NCBI GenBank assembly: GCA_015232485.1
Contig: JADFZP010000111.1
Location: 1-8,820, forward strand
DNA length: 8,820 nucleotides
DNA from: Alphaproteobacteria bacterium
GTDB lineage: Bacteria; Pseudomonadota; Alphaproteobacteria; Rhodospirillales; Magnetospirillaceae
Direction of reading: 5' to 3'
The first letter of the stretch is position 1. Each line of letters opens with the position of its first letter. Positions 1 through 5,561 of the stretch are shown here, piece by piece. The notes below the pieces were generated by a model, which was not told the DNA's origin, did not search any database, and saw nothing but the letters and a program-made list of their open reading frames with translations. Made by a program: the position numbers and the translations under genes.

Positions 1-217
1 AGGTGGCGAACAGGGCGATGACCATCTCGACCGAGTTTTCCAGAAACGACAGCACCCGCTCGCCGCGCCCCAGGCCCCAGTCCTGAAAGGCGGCGGCGAG
101 CCGGTCGCTGTCGCGGTCCAGATCGGCGAAGCTCACGCGGCGGCCGTCGCAGACCAGGGCGGCGCGCTGGGGGAAGCGGGCCGCGCTGGCGCCCAGGAAA
201 TCGTGGACCAGTATCAT
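1..217 (-). CDS. Acyl/aminoacyl-AMP ligase, copy A (N-terminal 72 residues; runs off the left edge)
   Basis: This is the start of an ANL-superfamily (AMP-forming acyl-CoA synthetase/adenylation) enzyme, cut by the window edge. It begins MILVHDFLGASAARFPQRAA and continues through the usual N-terminal stretch of these ligases (GRRVSFADLD, RGERVLSFLENS). The visible 72 residues differ from the full-length copy at 604-2142 at only six positions, so the same reaction is expected: ATP-dependent activation of a carboxylic acid and loading onto the partner ACP. The ATG at 217 lies 11 bp after the stop of ACP-A, with AGGGG just upstream as ribosome binding site, so the pair is probably translated from one message. 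The catalytic motifs (P-loop, final GK lysine) are outside the window, so it cannot be said whether this copy is intact. The start and family are clear; the substrate is unknown. Confidence 0.9.
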   Translation of the reverse strand, partial: MILVHDFLGASAARFPQRAALVCDGRRVSFADLDRDSDRLAAAFQDWGLGRGERVLSFLENSVEMVIALFAT

Positions 218-228
218 CGATGACCCCT

Positions 229-501
229 TCAGCCGGCGAGGCGGCGATCCACCAGGGCGGCGATTTGGCGGATCGAGTCCAAGTTCTCGGGCACCAGATC
301 CTCATCGCGGATGGTGATGGCGAAGCGCTCCTCGAGGAAGGCGACAAGTTCCATCACGCCGGTGGAGTCGAGTACGCCGGCCTCCAAAAGAGACTTTTCA
401 TCCGAAATACCGCTATCATTCCCAAAAAGAAAATTGGCGGTTATATAGTCCCGCACAGGACCCGCAACGTTGGTGGTGGCGGTCTTGCTGACATTCGTCA
501 T
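229..501 (-). CDS. Acyl carrier protein, copy A
   Basis: A 90-residue phosphopantetheine-binding carrier protein, presumably cytoplasmic. The attachment motif is GVLDSTGVMELV with Ser46 as the predicted 4'-phosphopantetheine site; DSTG replaces the DSL of fatty-acid ACPs. The downstream helix II/III region (FLEERFAITIRDEDLVPENL) is typical of carrier proteins that pair with AMP-forming ligases near polysaccharide and exosortase-A loci. The reading frame extends upstream to 552, but the ATG at 501 is preferred because it has an AAGGGAAA ribosome binding site (511-518) and matches the start of the second copy (MTNVSK against MTKVSK). From VRDYI onward it differs from copy B at 8 of 75 residues; before that the two vary in length and sequence. 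It is followed 11 bp later by its ligase. It probably accepts the acyl group activated by that enzyme; the group itself is unknown. Confidence 0.9.
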   Translation of the reverse strand: MTNVSKTATTNVAGPVRDYITANFLFGNDSGISDEKSLLEAGVLDSTGVMELVAFLEERFAITIRDEDLVPENLDSIRQIAALVDRRLAG

Positions 502-563
502 GGAATGTTGTTTCCCTTGCCGATGAATATGAGTGACTTGTGTAGCGGCCAACCGGCTATCGG

Positions 564-588
564 CACAACTTCTCTTCGAGACTAATTC
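564..588 (-). promoter_or_regulatory. Conserved leader block upstream of ACP-A
   Basis: On the minus strand this block reads GAATTAG, then T, then CTCGAAGAGAAGTTGTG. It matches the block ahead of ACP-B at 24 of 25 positions, while the following 60 or so bases up to each ACP start agree poorly apart from a short GGCCGCTA match. Preservation above the local background suggests a promoter element, operator or 5'-UTR element. It is not a recognisable sigma-70 -35/-10 pair, so the exact role is open. Its position, 63-87 bp before the ACP start, fits a transcription start region. Confidence 0.5.
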
Positions 589-603
589 AATTGGTCGGCG
601 CGC

Positions 604-2142
604 CTAGCCGGCCCGTCGCGGGTTGCCCTTGCGGATCTTGCCGGTGTCGGTCTTGGGCAATTCGGCGACCAGTTCGAAAAAACGCGGCACCAAATGGGGT
701 TCGAGGCGGGCGCGGCAGTGGCGGCGCAGTTCGTCCTCGGTCAGCGCGCTCCCCTGGCGGCGCGCCACGAAGGCCTTGACCGCCTTGCCGTCGAGCGGGT
801 GGTCGACGGCGATCACGGCGGCCTCGGCGACATCCTCAAGCTCGTAAAGGATGTCCTCGACCTCCTTGGGGCTGACCTTGTGGCCGCGGCATTTGAAGAC
901 GTCGTCGCGCCGGCCGACGAAATAAAGGAAGCCCTCGGCGTCCATCCGGAACAGGTCGCCGGAATGAAGGACCTTCTCGCCCTGGATGGTCCCGTCGCGC
1001 AGGGCGCGGGCGGTTTCGGCCGGCTTGCCCCAATAGCCGCGCATGACATGGGCGCCCCGGATCACCAATTCGCCGACCTCGCCGGGCGGCAGGGGGGCGC
1101 CGTCCTCGCCGGCCACCCAGACCTCGCCGTTGGGGATGGCCCGGCCGACCGAGCCGGCCTTCTCGGCCAGGCGCTCGGGGGGCAGCCAACTGACCCGCGT
1201 GCATTCGGTCAAGCCGTACATCGAGAAGATCCGGGTGGCCGGAAACAGCTCGCCCAACCGGCGGAGATGGGCCAGCGGCAGGGTGGCCGCGGTATTGGTC
1301 ATGTAGCGCAGGCAGCCCAGGTCCAACCCCTCGAAGGGCGCCATCTGGAGCAGGCGGGCGAAGATGGTGGGCACGCCGGGCAGGCCCGTGACCCGCTCCT
1401 CGGCCATGCGGCGCATGGTTTCCCACGGGTAGGCGAAGGACTTCTCCAGCACCACCGAAAAGCCGATTAGCGCCCCGGTCACCACTTGGTACAGGCCGTA
1501 ATCGAAGCTCAGCGGCAGAACGCAGATCACCACGTCCTCGGGCACGTTGCCCAGATAGGTCGAGATCGAACGGGCGGTGTTGGCCATGTTGGCGTGGGTC
1601 AGCATCACGCCCTTGGGCAGGCCGGTCGAGCCCGAGGTGTAGATGATGACGCACAGGTCGTTGTCGATCAGCCCCGGATCGGCCGGCGCCCGATGGGGCC
1701 CGCGCAGCACGTCGTCCAGGCTTTCCGCCCGCTGGGCGCCCGCGCGCCGTTCCCCGGTCCACAGCACGCCGGCCAGGGCGGGCGACTGCGCCGCCACCTC
1801 TTCGGCCACGCCGGCCAGGGCGGGTTCGGTCACCATCCAGCGCACGCCGCAATCGTTCAGCATGTAGGCCAGCTTGTCCGCCTTGGTGGCGGGATGGACC
1901 GGCACGAACACGCCGCCCGCCTTCCAGGTGGCGAACAGGGCGATGACCATCTCGACCGAGTTTTCCAGAAACGACAGCACGCGCTCGCCGCGCGTCAGGC
2001 CCCAGTCCTGAAAGGCGGCGGCGAGCTGGTCGCTGTCGCGGTCCAGCTCGGCGAAGCTTACGCGGCGGCCGTCGCGGATCAGGGCGGCGCGTTGGGGAAA
2101 GCGGGCGGCGCTGGCCGTCAGGAAATCGTGGACCAGGATCAT
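604..2142 (-). CDS. Acyl/aminoacyl-AMP ligase, copy B (full length)
   Basis: A complete 512-residue AMP-forming ligase of the ANL superfamily. Ordered motifs are visible: the P-loop TSGSTGLPKG at 169-178; SMYGLTECTR at about 307-316, the acyl-AMP binding region; SGDLFRMD at about 394-401, with the ribose-binding Asp; the hinge region FVGRRDDVFKCRGHKVSP from about 408; and LPKTDTGKIRKG near the C-terminus with the catalytic Lys502. It should convert a carboxylic acid and ATP to an acyl-adenylate and pass the acyl group to a thiol, here most likely the ACP encoded 9 bp upstream. The ATG at 2142 is preceded by GAGGGG, which overlaps the ACP stop region. The sequence resembles the ligases called 'exosortase A system-associated', but no exosortase or PEP-CTERM protein is seen here, so that link is by family only. 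The substrate cannot be read from the sequence. Confidence 0.93.
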   Translation of the reverse strand: MILVHDFLTASAARFPQRAALIRDGRRVSFAELDRDSDQLAAAFQDWGLTRGERVLSFLENSVEMVIALFATWKAGGVFVPVHPATKADKLAYMLNDCGVRWMVTEPALAGVAEEVAAQSPALAGVLWTGERRAGAQRAESLDDVLRGPHRAPADPGLIDNDLCVIIYTSGSTGLPKGVMLTHANMANTARSISTYLGNVPEDVVICVLPLSFDYGLYQVVTGALIGFSVVLEKSFAYPWETMRRMAEERVTGLPGVPTIFARLLQMAPFEGLDLGCLRYMTNTAATLPLAHLRRLGELFPATRIFSMYGLTECTRVSWLPPERLAEKAGSVGRAIPNGEVWVAGEDGAPLPPGEVGELVIRGAHVMRGYWGKPAETARALRDGTIQGEKVLHSGDLFRMDAEGFLYFVGRRDDVFKCRGHKVSPKEVEDILYELEDVAEAAVIAVDHPLDGKAVKAFVARRQGSALTEDELRRHCRARLEPHLVPRFFELVAELPKTDTGKIRKGNPRRAG

Positions 2143-2151
2143 GGGCGCCCC

Positions 2152-2430
2152 TCAGGCTTCGAGGCGGCGGTCCACCAGGGCGGCGATTTGTCGGATCGAA
2201 TCCAGGTTGTCGGGCACCAAGTCCTGGTCGCGGATGGTGATGGCGAAGCGCTCTTCGAGGAAGGCGACAAGCTCCATCACGCCCGTGGAATCGAGCACGC
2301 CGGCTTCCAAAAGGGAGGTTTCGTCGGAAATGCCGCCATCATTCCCGAAAAGAAAATTGCCTTTGATATAGTCTCGTACGGCCATAGCGGAGACGGCATT
2401 TGTAGAGGTGGCCTTGCTGACTTTAGTCAT
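2152..2430 (-). CDS. Acyl carrier protein, copy B
   Basis: A 92-residue carrier protein, the first gene of the duplicated module. Ser48 in GVLDSTGVMELV is the predicted phosphopantetheine attachment site. The C-terminal half (FLEERFAITIRDQDLVPDNL) is nearly the same as in copy A. The N-terminal 17 or so residues are Ser/Thr/Ala-rich and diverge between copies, which suggests an unconstrained tail. The ATG at 2430 is favoured by a GGGAAG ribosome binding site about 10 bases upstream and by alignment with copy A; an internal Met16 (MAVRDYI) would also give a plausible ACP but lacks support. It lies 9 bp before its ligase, with the stop codon embedded in the ligase's ribosome binding site, pointing to coupled translation. 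It probably carries the ligase's acyl product to an acyltransferase that is not in this window. Confidence 0.92.
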   Translation of the reverse strand: MTKVSKATSTNAVSAMAVRDYIKGNFLFGNDGGISDETSLLEAGVLDSTGVMELVAFLEERFAITIRDQDLVPDNLDSIRQIAALVDRRLEA

Positions 2431-2490
2431 GGAGCGTGGCTTCCCGTCCGTGGGCGTCGTTTAACTGTTTAGCGGCCCGGACGCCGTCCA

Positions 2491-2515
2491 CACAACTTCT
2501 CTTCGAGGCTAATTC
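2491..2515 (-). promoter_or_regulatory. Conserved leader block upstream of ACP-B
   Basis: This is the counterpart of the block at 564-588, reading GAATTAG, C, CTCGAAGAGAAGTTGTG on the minus strand. It lies 61-85 bp before the ACP-B start and within the divergent spacer shared with the beta-helix gene. Its presence ahead of each copy suggests that each module carries its own control region, so ACP-A need not depend only on read-through from ligase-B. Confidence 0.5.
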
Positions 2516-2517
2516 GA

Positions 2518-2770
2518 TTTCTCCGTTCTATGGCCGAGGTCATCCGTTTGATCCGCCCGATGGCGGGCACGTTCGAGTATCATTGAACAACATCGTGAAT
2601 CATTAACACTAATTCGTAGGACCATGCGCTCCATATATACTGCAGTGTATGCCTCGACAGTGATATGGCAAGGTCTTGTTAACTACCTCGTTAACGGTAC
2701 CTTCATCGATTGGACCCATTATCCCTTTCGTCATACGTCAATACAGGCGAAACAAAAGACAGAGGGATCA
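2518..2770. promoter_or_regulatory. AT-richer divergent spacer between ACP-B and the beta-helix gene
   Basis: About 250 bases without a convincing gene, clearly richer in A/T than the flanking coding DNA, and the expected site of divergent promoters. Visible elements are TTGAAC at 2583-2588, a TATACT at 2636-2641 that matches the -10 consensus at 5 of 6 positions but lacks a good -35, a GAATTAGT octamer (minus strand, 2608-2615) shared with the ACP-A leader, and the paired GTTAAC sites at 2678-2695. The open frame beginning at 2624 is contiguous with the beta-helix gene, but its first 49 codons look non-coding: their composition differs, there is no ribosome binding site and there is no signal peptide. 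Confidence 0.5.
2678..2695. promoter_or_regulatory. Paired GTTAAC sites (possible operator)
   Basis: GTTAAC occurs twice separated by six bases (GTTAACTACCTCGTTAAC), giving an 18-bp dyad-symmetric element about 76 bp before the beta-helix start. Two such AT-rich hexamers this close together are unexpected in this GC-rich DNA and would suit a dimeric regulator. No regulator family can be named from this alone. Confidence 0.3.
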
Positions 2771-4015
2771 ATGACCACTTCGACTGCCGGATATGATCGC
2801 GTCATCGAGAACCTGGTAATCTCCAACACCTTGCGTCTCGACGGGCATCAGTGGGACAACACGCTGATCCGCAACGTCACGATCAAGAACGTCAGTGGCG
2901 ACGGCATCTTCCTCAGGAATGTCGACAACGTCCGCATCGAAAACTCGACTATCGACAACATCTCGGGCACTGGTATCCGCCTCAGCACGTCGGGGTCGAC
3001 CACGGACGTCACCATCGCCGACAACACGATCACCAACACCACCCGCGATGGCATCGCGGTCGGCCAGCGCTATGAGGATGGCGTCGACCATTTCGGCCTG
3101 AAGGTGATCGGCAACCACATCGACACCACCGGGACCGCCGGTTCCAGCGGCCTCTATCACGGGATCTACGTGCAGTCCTCGGACTTCCACATCGAGGGCA
3201 ACCACGTCACCAACAGCACCGATGGCAACGCCATCTCGGTGCGCAGCTCGGGCCTCGTGCGCGGCAATCTGATCGACGGCACGGGCAAAAGCGGCATCTC
3301 GTATTACGCCGACCACATGCGCGGCCCCACCGACCTGCTGACGATCGAGAACAACATCATCGTCGACACGGGCAACGGCACCACGCGGAGCGACATCGAC
3401 CTGTTGTCGATCCCCGACAACGGCAACGTCGTGCGCAATTTCAACATCCGCAACAACACGGTGACCGACACCGACGGTGCCGCGATCGTGGTCAGTGGCG
3501 AATACGCCGCGCTCGGCATCAAGCCGGTGATCGGCACCAACCCTCTGGTTTCGGAGTCGGCGGGGCGCACCATGATCGCCGACGCGCTGGCCAATGGCGG
3601 CACCGATGGCGGCGGGACCACCACGCCCCCGCCCAGCCCGACGACCTTCCCGATCGACATCGTCGTGCGAGCCTCGGCCGACCTCTATAACGGCGGCGCC
3701 AAGATGGCGGTGGCGCTGGACGACGCCAAGATTGGCGAGGTCACCGTGACCAACCAGCATGGCAAGAGCTGGGCCGACTACAAGTTCCACGTCGACGCCT
3801 CGTCGAAGCCGTCCGAACTGGAGATTTCGTTCCTGAACGATCTCTACGGCGGCAGCAAGACGGCCGACCGCAACCTGTGGGTCGATTACGTGCTGGTCAA
3901 CGGCCAGAAGTACGACGCGCCGGCGGCGGACACCGAGTCGGGCAAGACCTACAAGTGGAACGGCCAGGTCGAGTTGCTGACCAACGGCACCATCTCGTGG
4001 GACCTCGCCTTCTGA
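2771..4015 (+). CDS. Parallel beta-helix protein with C-terminal CBM60-like carbohydrate-binding module
   Basis: A 414-residue two-domain protein. Residues 1 to about 275 carry repeated rungs of the pattern 'V-x-I-x-N-x-T-I-x-N' with 'DGI' turns (NVTIKNVSGDGIFLRNVDNV, TIADNTITNTTRDGIAVG), typical of right-handed parallel beta-helices such as pectate lyases, epimerases and surface glycan-binding proteins. A Gly/Thr/Pro linker follows (about 278-293). The C-terminal 120 residues match the calcium-dependent xylan-binding CBM60/CBM36 type: ASADLYNGG, FLNDLYGG, and DRNLWVDYVLVNG with Asp366 likely in the metal or sugar site. The ATG at 2771 is chosen for its AGAGGGA ribosome binding site (2761-2767); a start at 2624 would add 49 residues that resemble no domain. 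No Sec signal peptide is visible. The C-terminus ends WDLAF, an acidic-plus-hydrophobic tail that could suit type I secretion, but this is speculative. It probably acts on or binds a polysaccharide, perhaps the one made by the adjacent operon. No lyase active site can be assigned with confidence. Confidence 0.85.
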   Translation: MTTSTAGYDRVIENLVISNTLRLDGHQWDNTLIRNVTIKNVSGDGIFLRNVDNVRIENSTIDNISGTGIRLSTSGSTTDVTIADNTITNTTRDGIAVGQRYEDGVDHFGLKVIGNHIDTTGTAGSSGLYHGIYVQSSDFHIEGNHVTNSTDGNAISVRSSGLVRGNLIDGTGKSGISYYADHMRGPTDLLTIENNIIVDTGNGTTRSDIDLLSIPDNGNVVRNFNIRNNTVTDTDGAAIVVSGEYAALGIKPVIGTNPLVSESAGRTMIADALANGGTDGGGTTTPPPSPTTFPIDIVVRASADLYNGGAKMAVALDDAKIGEVTVTNQHGKSWADYKFHVDASSKPSELEISFLNDLYGGSKTADRNLWVDYVLVNGQKYDAPAADTESGKTYKWNGQVELLTNGTISWDLAF

Positions 4016-4030
4016 TCCGATCGGAACCGA

Positions 4031-4070
4031 GCCTTTGGCCCCCGGTGCGCGCGCGCCGGGGGCTTCAGGC
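4031..4070. terminator. Strong GC hairpin, likely bidirectional terminator
   Basis: GCCCCCGG (4038-4045) pairs perfectly with CCGGGGGC (4056-4063), the stem continuing inward through GC-rich pairs. The outer GCCT (4031-4034) and AGGC (4067-4070) can also pair. It starts 16 bp after the beta-helix stop and overlaps the stop of the convergent small gene. No T-run is present on either side, so it is not a textbook intrinsic terminator, but position and stability support that role for both genes. Confidence 0.65.
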
Positions 4071-4196
4071 CGCCCAGATGGCCAGGATGATCATCAACCA
4101 CAGCAGCGCGCTTAAGCCGACGATCAGGCCGAGCGACGCCCTTCGGCTGATTTTTCGCCGATCGGGAAGCCGATCCTCGGGATCGAAGGGGTCCAT
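4065..4196 (-). CDS. Small single-span membrane protein, 43 residues
   Basis: A short gene on the minus strand with a clear AGGAG(A) ribosome binding site (4201-4206) 4-5 bases before its ATG at 4196. The product starts MDPFDPEDRLPDRRKISRRA: an acidic, proline-containing head, then a cluster of Arg/Lys. From about residue 21 a continuous hydrophobic segment (SLGLIVGLSALLWLMIILAI) ends WAA and the stop. This is a good single transmembrane helix; the positive-inside rule places the N-terminus in the cytoplasm. It converges on the beta-helix gene, with both ending at the shared hairpin, and is divergent from the polysaccharide operon. I do not recognise a named family. The ribosome binding site, the sharp polar-to-hydrophobic pattern and the fit of the stop to the hairpin argue that it is real. 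A possible role as a small regulator or stabiliser of a membrane complex would be speculation. Confidence 0.72.
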   Translation of the reverse strand: MDPFDPEDRLPDRRKISRRASLGLIVGLSALLWLMIILAIWAA

Positions 4197-4430
4197 CGGA
4201 TCTCCTGTGGAGCGATCCCGAACCATATAGGAAACATTCGCGCCGATCGCCTCCGAAAGCCGTTACGCCACTTTCGTCCGGCCCCCCTCCCAAAGGGTTG
4301 CCCGGGTTCGGATCGCCCAAAAATCGGCGCGAATGCCACGTCGGGTCGTCCTCTCGCTACGTACCGCCCGGATCGATGGCGCTGTTATCGTCCGTTCCGA
4401 AATCCGGGGCCAGGGCGAGTTCAACCGCAC
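4197..4430. promoter_or_regulatory. Divergent spacer between the small membrane protein and the polysaccharide operon
   Basis: This 234-bp non-coding stretch should hold the promoters for the small gene (minus) and the glycosyltransferase operon (plus). I see no confident -35/-10 pair; TATATGG on the minus strand near 4223-4229 is a weak -10 candidate. Short open frames here end inside or overlap real genes in the wrong frame and have no ribosome binding sites. The main structure is the inverted repeat described separately. The sequence TTCAACCGCAC occurs at 4420-4430 and again at 4443-4453, straddling the operon's first codon. Confidence 0.45.
4235..4335. repeat. Perfect 13-bp inverted repeat with 75-bp interior
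   Basis: CATTCGCGCCGAT (4235-4247) is the exact reverse complement of ATCGGCGCGAATG (4323-4335). A second, nested pair, CGAAAG (4254-4259) and CTTTCG (4271-4276), lies inside. The element sits wholly in the divergent spacer. It could be a pair of operator sites, a structured leader RNA or the ends of a small degraded mobile element; there is no coding capacity inside and I see no obvious target-site duplication. Confidence 0.6.
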
Positions 4431-5561
4431 ATGCATGAGAGCTTCAACCGCACGCGAGCGCGCGTTCTATTCGTCTTGCCACACCTCGAGGCGGGTGGGG
4501 TCGAGCGGATCGTCACCAACCTGCTCGCCCATCTCGACCGCGACCGTTTCGCGCCGGGGCTGGTCCTGTTCACGCGCCGGGGAAGCCTGCTGGCCGAGGT
4601 GCCGGCCGACGTGGCGATCTGCGATCTGGAGGGCCGGCCGGCGCGACGGCTGCCTTTCACCCTGGCCCGCCTGTTCGGCGAGGCCGATCTGGTCTATGCC
4701 GGCACCAACGCGGCCAATCTGGCCAGCTTGGCCGCCTGCCGGCTGATGCGCCGGCCGCCGCCGGTGGTGATCAGCGAGCACACCCCGCCGGCCGCCTATC
4801 TCGGCGACGCCAAGATGCGGCCCTTGCGCGCCATGTTGATGCGCTGGCTGTATCCGGGCGCCGCCGCGCTGGCCGTGCCGGTGCCCGAGATCGGCGCCGA
4901 GTTGTGCCGCCTGCTCGACCTGCCCACCTTGCCGGTCGTCGCGGTGCCCAATCCGCTGGTCGGCGAGGCCGTTCCCGCCAGCCCTCCAATCGCCGCCGCC
5001 GAGGGCGACCCGGTGTTCGTTTCGGCCGGCCGGCTGACCCGCGAGAAGGGCTTCGACATCCTGATCGAGGCCTTCGCCCGCCTGCTGCGCGACCAACCAT
5101 TGGCTCGCCTGACCATCTTCGGCGACGGCCCCGAGCGCGCCGCCTTGGAGGATCTCGGCCGCCGCCTGGGGGTGGCTGCGCGGCTGCGGATGCCCGGCTT
5201 TGTGCGCGATCCGGTGGTCTCGTTCGGCAAGGGCGCCATCTTCGTGCTGGCCTCGCGCCGCGAGGGCTTTGGCAACGTGCTGATCGAGGCGCTGTCGGCC
5301 GGCCTGCCGGTGGTCGCCGCCGATTGCCCCGTGGGGCCGCGCATCATCCTGGACGGCGGCCGCTGCGGCCTGCTGGTCAAGCCCCACGATCCCGAGGCGC
5401 TCGCCCAGGGCATGCGGCGCATGGCGACCGAGCCATCGATGGCCGACGCCTTCCGCCGCGCCGGTCCCGACCGGGCCGCGCCCTTCGCCATCGGCCCGGC
5501 GGTCGAGGCGCATGCCCGCCTGTTCGAATCCGTCGCCCGCCATCGGAGCGTACCCGCATGA
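4431..5561 (+). CDS. Glycosyltransferase, GT4 family (GT-B fold)
   Basis: A 376-residue cytoplasmic glycosyltransferase that should add a sugar from a nucleotide-sugar donor to the growing lipid-linked repeat unit. The N-terminal domain opens VLFVLPHLEAGGVERIVTNL, the acceptor-side glycine loop of GT4 enzymes (Gly22-Gly23). The C-terminal donor domain has SAGRLTREKGFDILIEAF with the phosphate-binding Arg201 and Lys206, then IFGDGPER, and the EX7E motif in REGFGNVLIEALSAGLPVV (Glu278 and Glu286), followed by a GPRIILDGGRCGLLV nucleotide-binding loop. Length is normal for the family. The ATG at 4431 has only a weak upstream ribosome binding site (GGCGAG about 12 bases away), and no better in-frame start is available. 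It is the first gene of the operon as far as the window shows, and its stop overlaps the next start by 4 bp. Donor and linkage are not predictable. Confidence 0.92.
   Translation: MHESFNRTRARVLFVLPHLEAGGVERIVTNLLAHLDRDRFAPGLVLFTRRGSLLAEVPADVAICDLEGRPARRLPFTLARLFGEADLVYAGTNAANLASLAACRLMRRPPPVVISEHTPPAAYLGDAKMRPLRAMLMRWLYPGAAALAVPVPEIGAELCRLLDLPTLPVVAVPNPLVGEAVPASPPIAAAEGDPVFVSAGRLTREKGFDILIEAFARLLRDQPLARLTIFGDGPERAALEDLGRRLGVAARLRMPGFVRDPVVSFGKGAIFVLASRREGFGNVLIEALSAGLPVVAADCPVGPRIILDGGRCGLLVKPHDPEALAQGMRRMATEPSMADAFRRAGPDRAAPFAIGPAVEAHARLFESVARHRSVPA

Larger units (their letters stand above)
1..589. repeat. Tandem duplication, copy A (partial): leader, ACP and ligase start
   Basis: This segment aligns with 1926-2516 at an offset of 1923-1929 bp, with small indels in the ACP N-terminus and leader. 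I count 15 mismatches in 217 bases over the ligase part. The homology reaches past the ACP start through the leader to about 589, almost to the stop codon of ligase-B at 604, so the two modules abut head to tail. The left part of the copy is outside the window. Confidence 0.93.
604..2517. repeat. Tandem duplication, copy B (complete module)
   Basis: This is the complete unit of the tandem duplication: ligase-B, ACP-B and the ACP leader, about 1.9 kb. Only its right part (1926-2517) has a visible partner, because copy A leaves the window. Beyond about 2517 the sequence shows no match to copy A. The level of divergence suggests an established duplication and not an assembly artefact. Confidence 0.85.

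Noticed and set aside
502..552. A longer N-terminus for ACP-A (start at 552)
   Set aside because: It is not supported in copy B and would put the AAGGGAAA ribosome binding site inside the gene.
1486..2472. A 328-codon plus-strand frame antisense to ligase-B and ACP-B
   Set aside because: The opposite strand encodes complete ANL-ligase motifs and an ACP; this frame has no domain signature or ribosome binding site.
2551..2570. Small hairpin GCCCG-ATGG-CGGGC in the divergent spacer
   Set aside because: Only a 5-bp stem, with no T-run, and it lies upstream of both divergent genes, so a terminator role is unlikely.
2624..2770. A longer N-terminus for the beta-helix protein (start at 2624)
   Set aside because: No ribosome binding site precedes it and the added 49 residues form neither a signal peptide nor a recognisable domain. 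The start at 2771 has a strong AGAGGGA site.
2768..3790. A 340-codon minus-strand frame antisense to the beta-helix gene
   Set aside because: Its Asp/Val/Ala/Arg-rich composition mirrors the repetitive beta-helix codons, with no motif and no start signal.
4016..4025. Palindrome TCCGATCGGA just after the beta-helix stop
   Set aside because: A 10-bp palindrome of common GC-rich words; too short to fold usefully beside the much stronger hairpin at 4031-4070.
4333..4746. A 137-codon plus-strand frame overlapping the start of the glycosyltransferase gene
   Set aside because: It overlaps the GT4 gene in another frame, is Arg/Ser/Trp-rich and has no ribosome binding site or domain.
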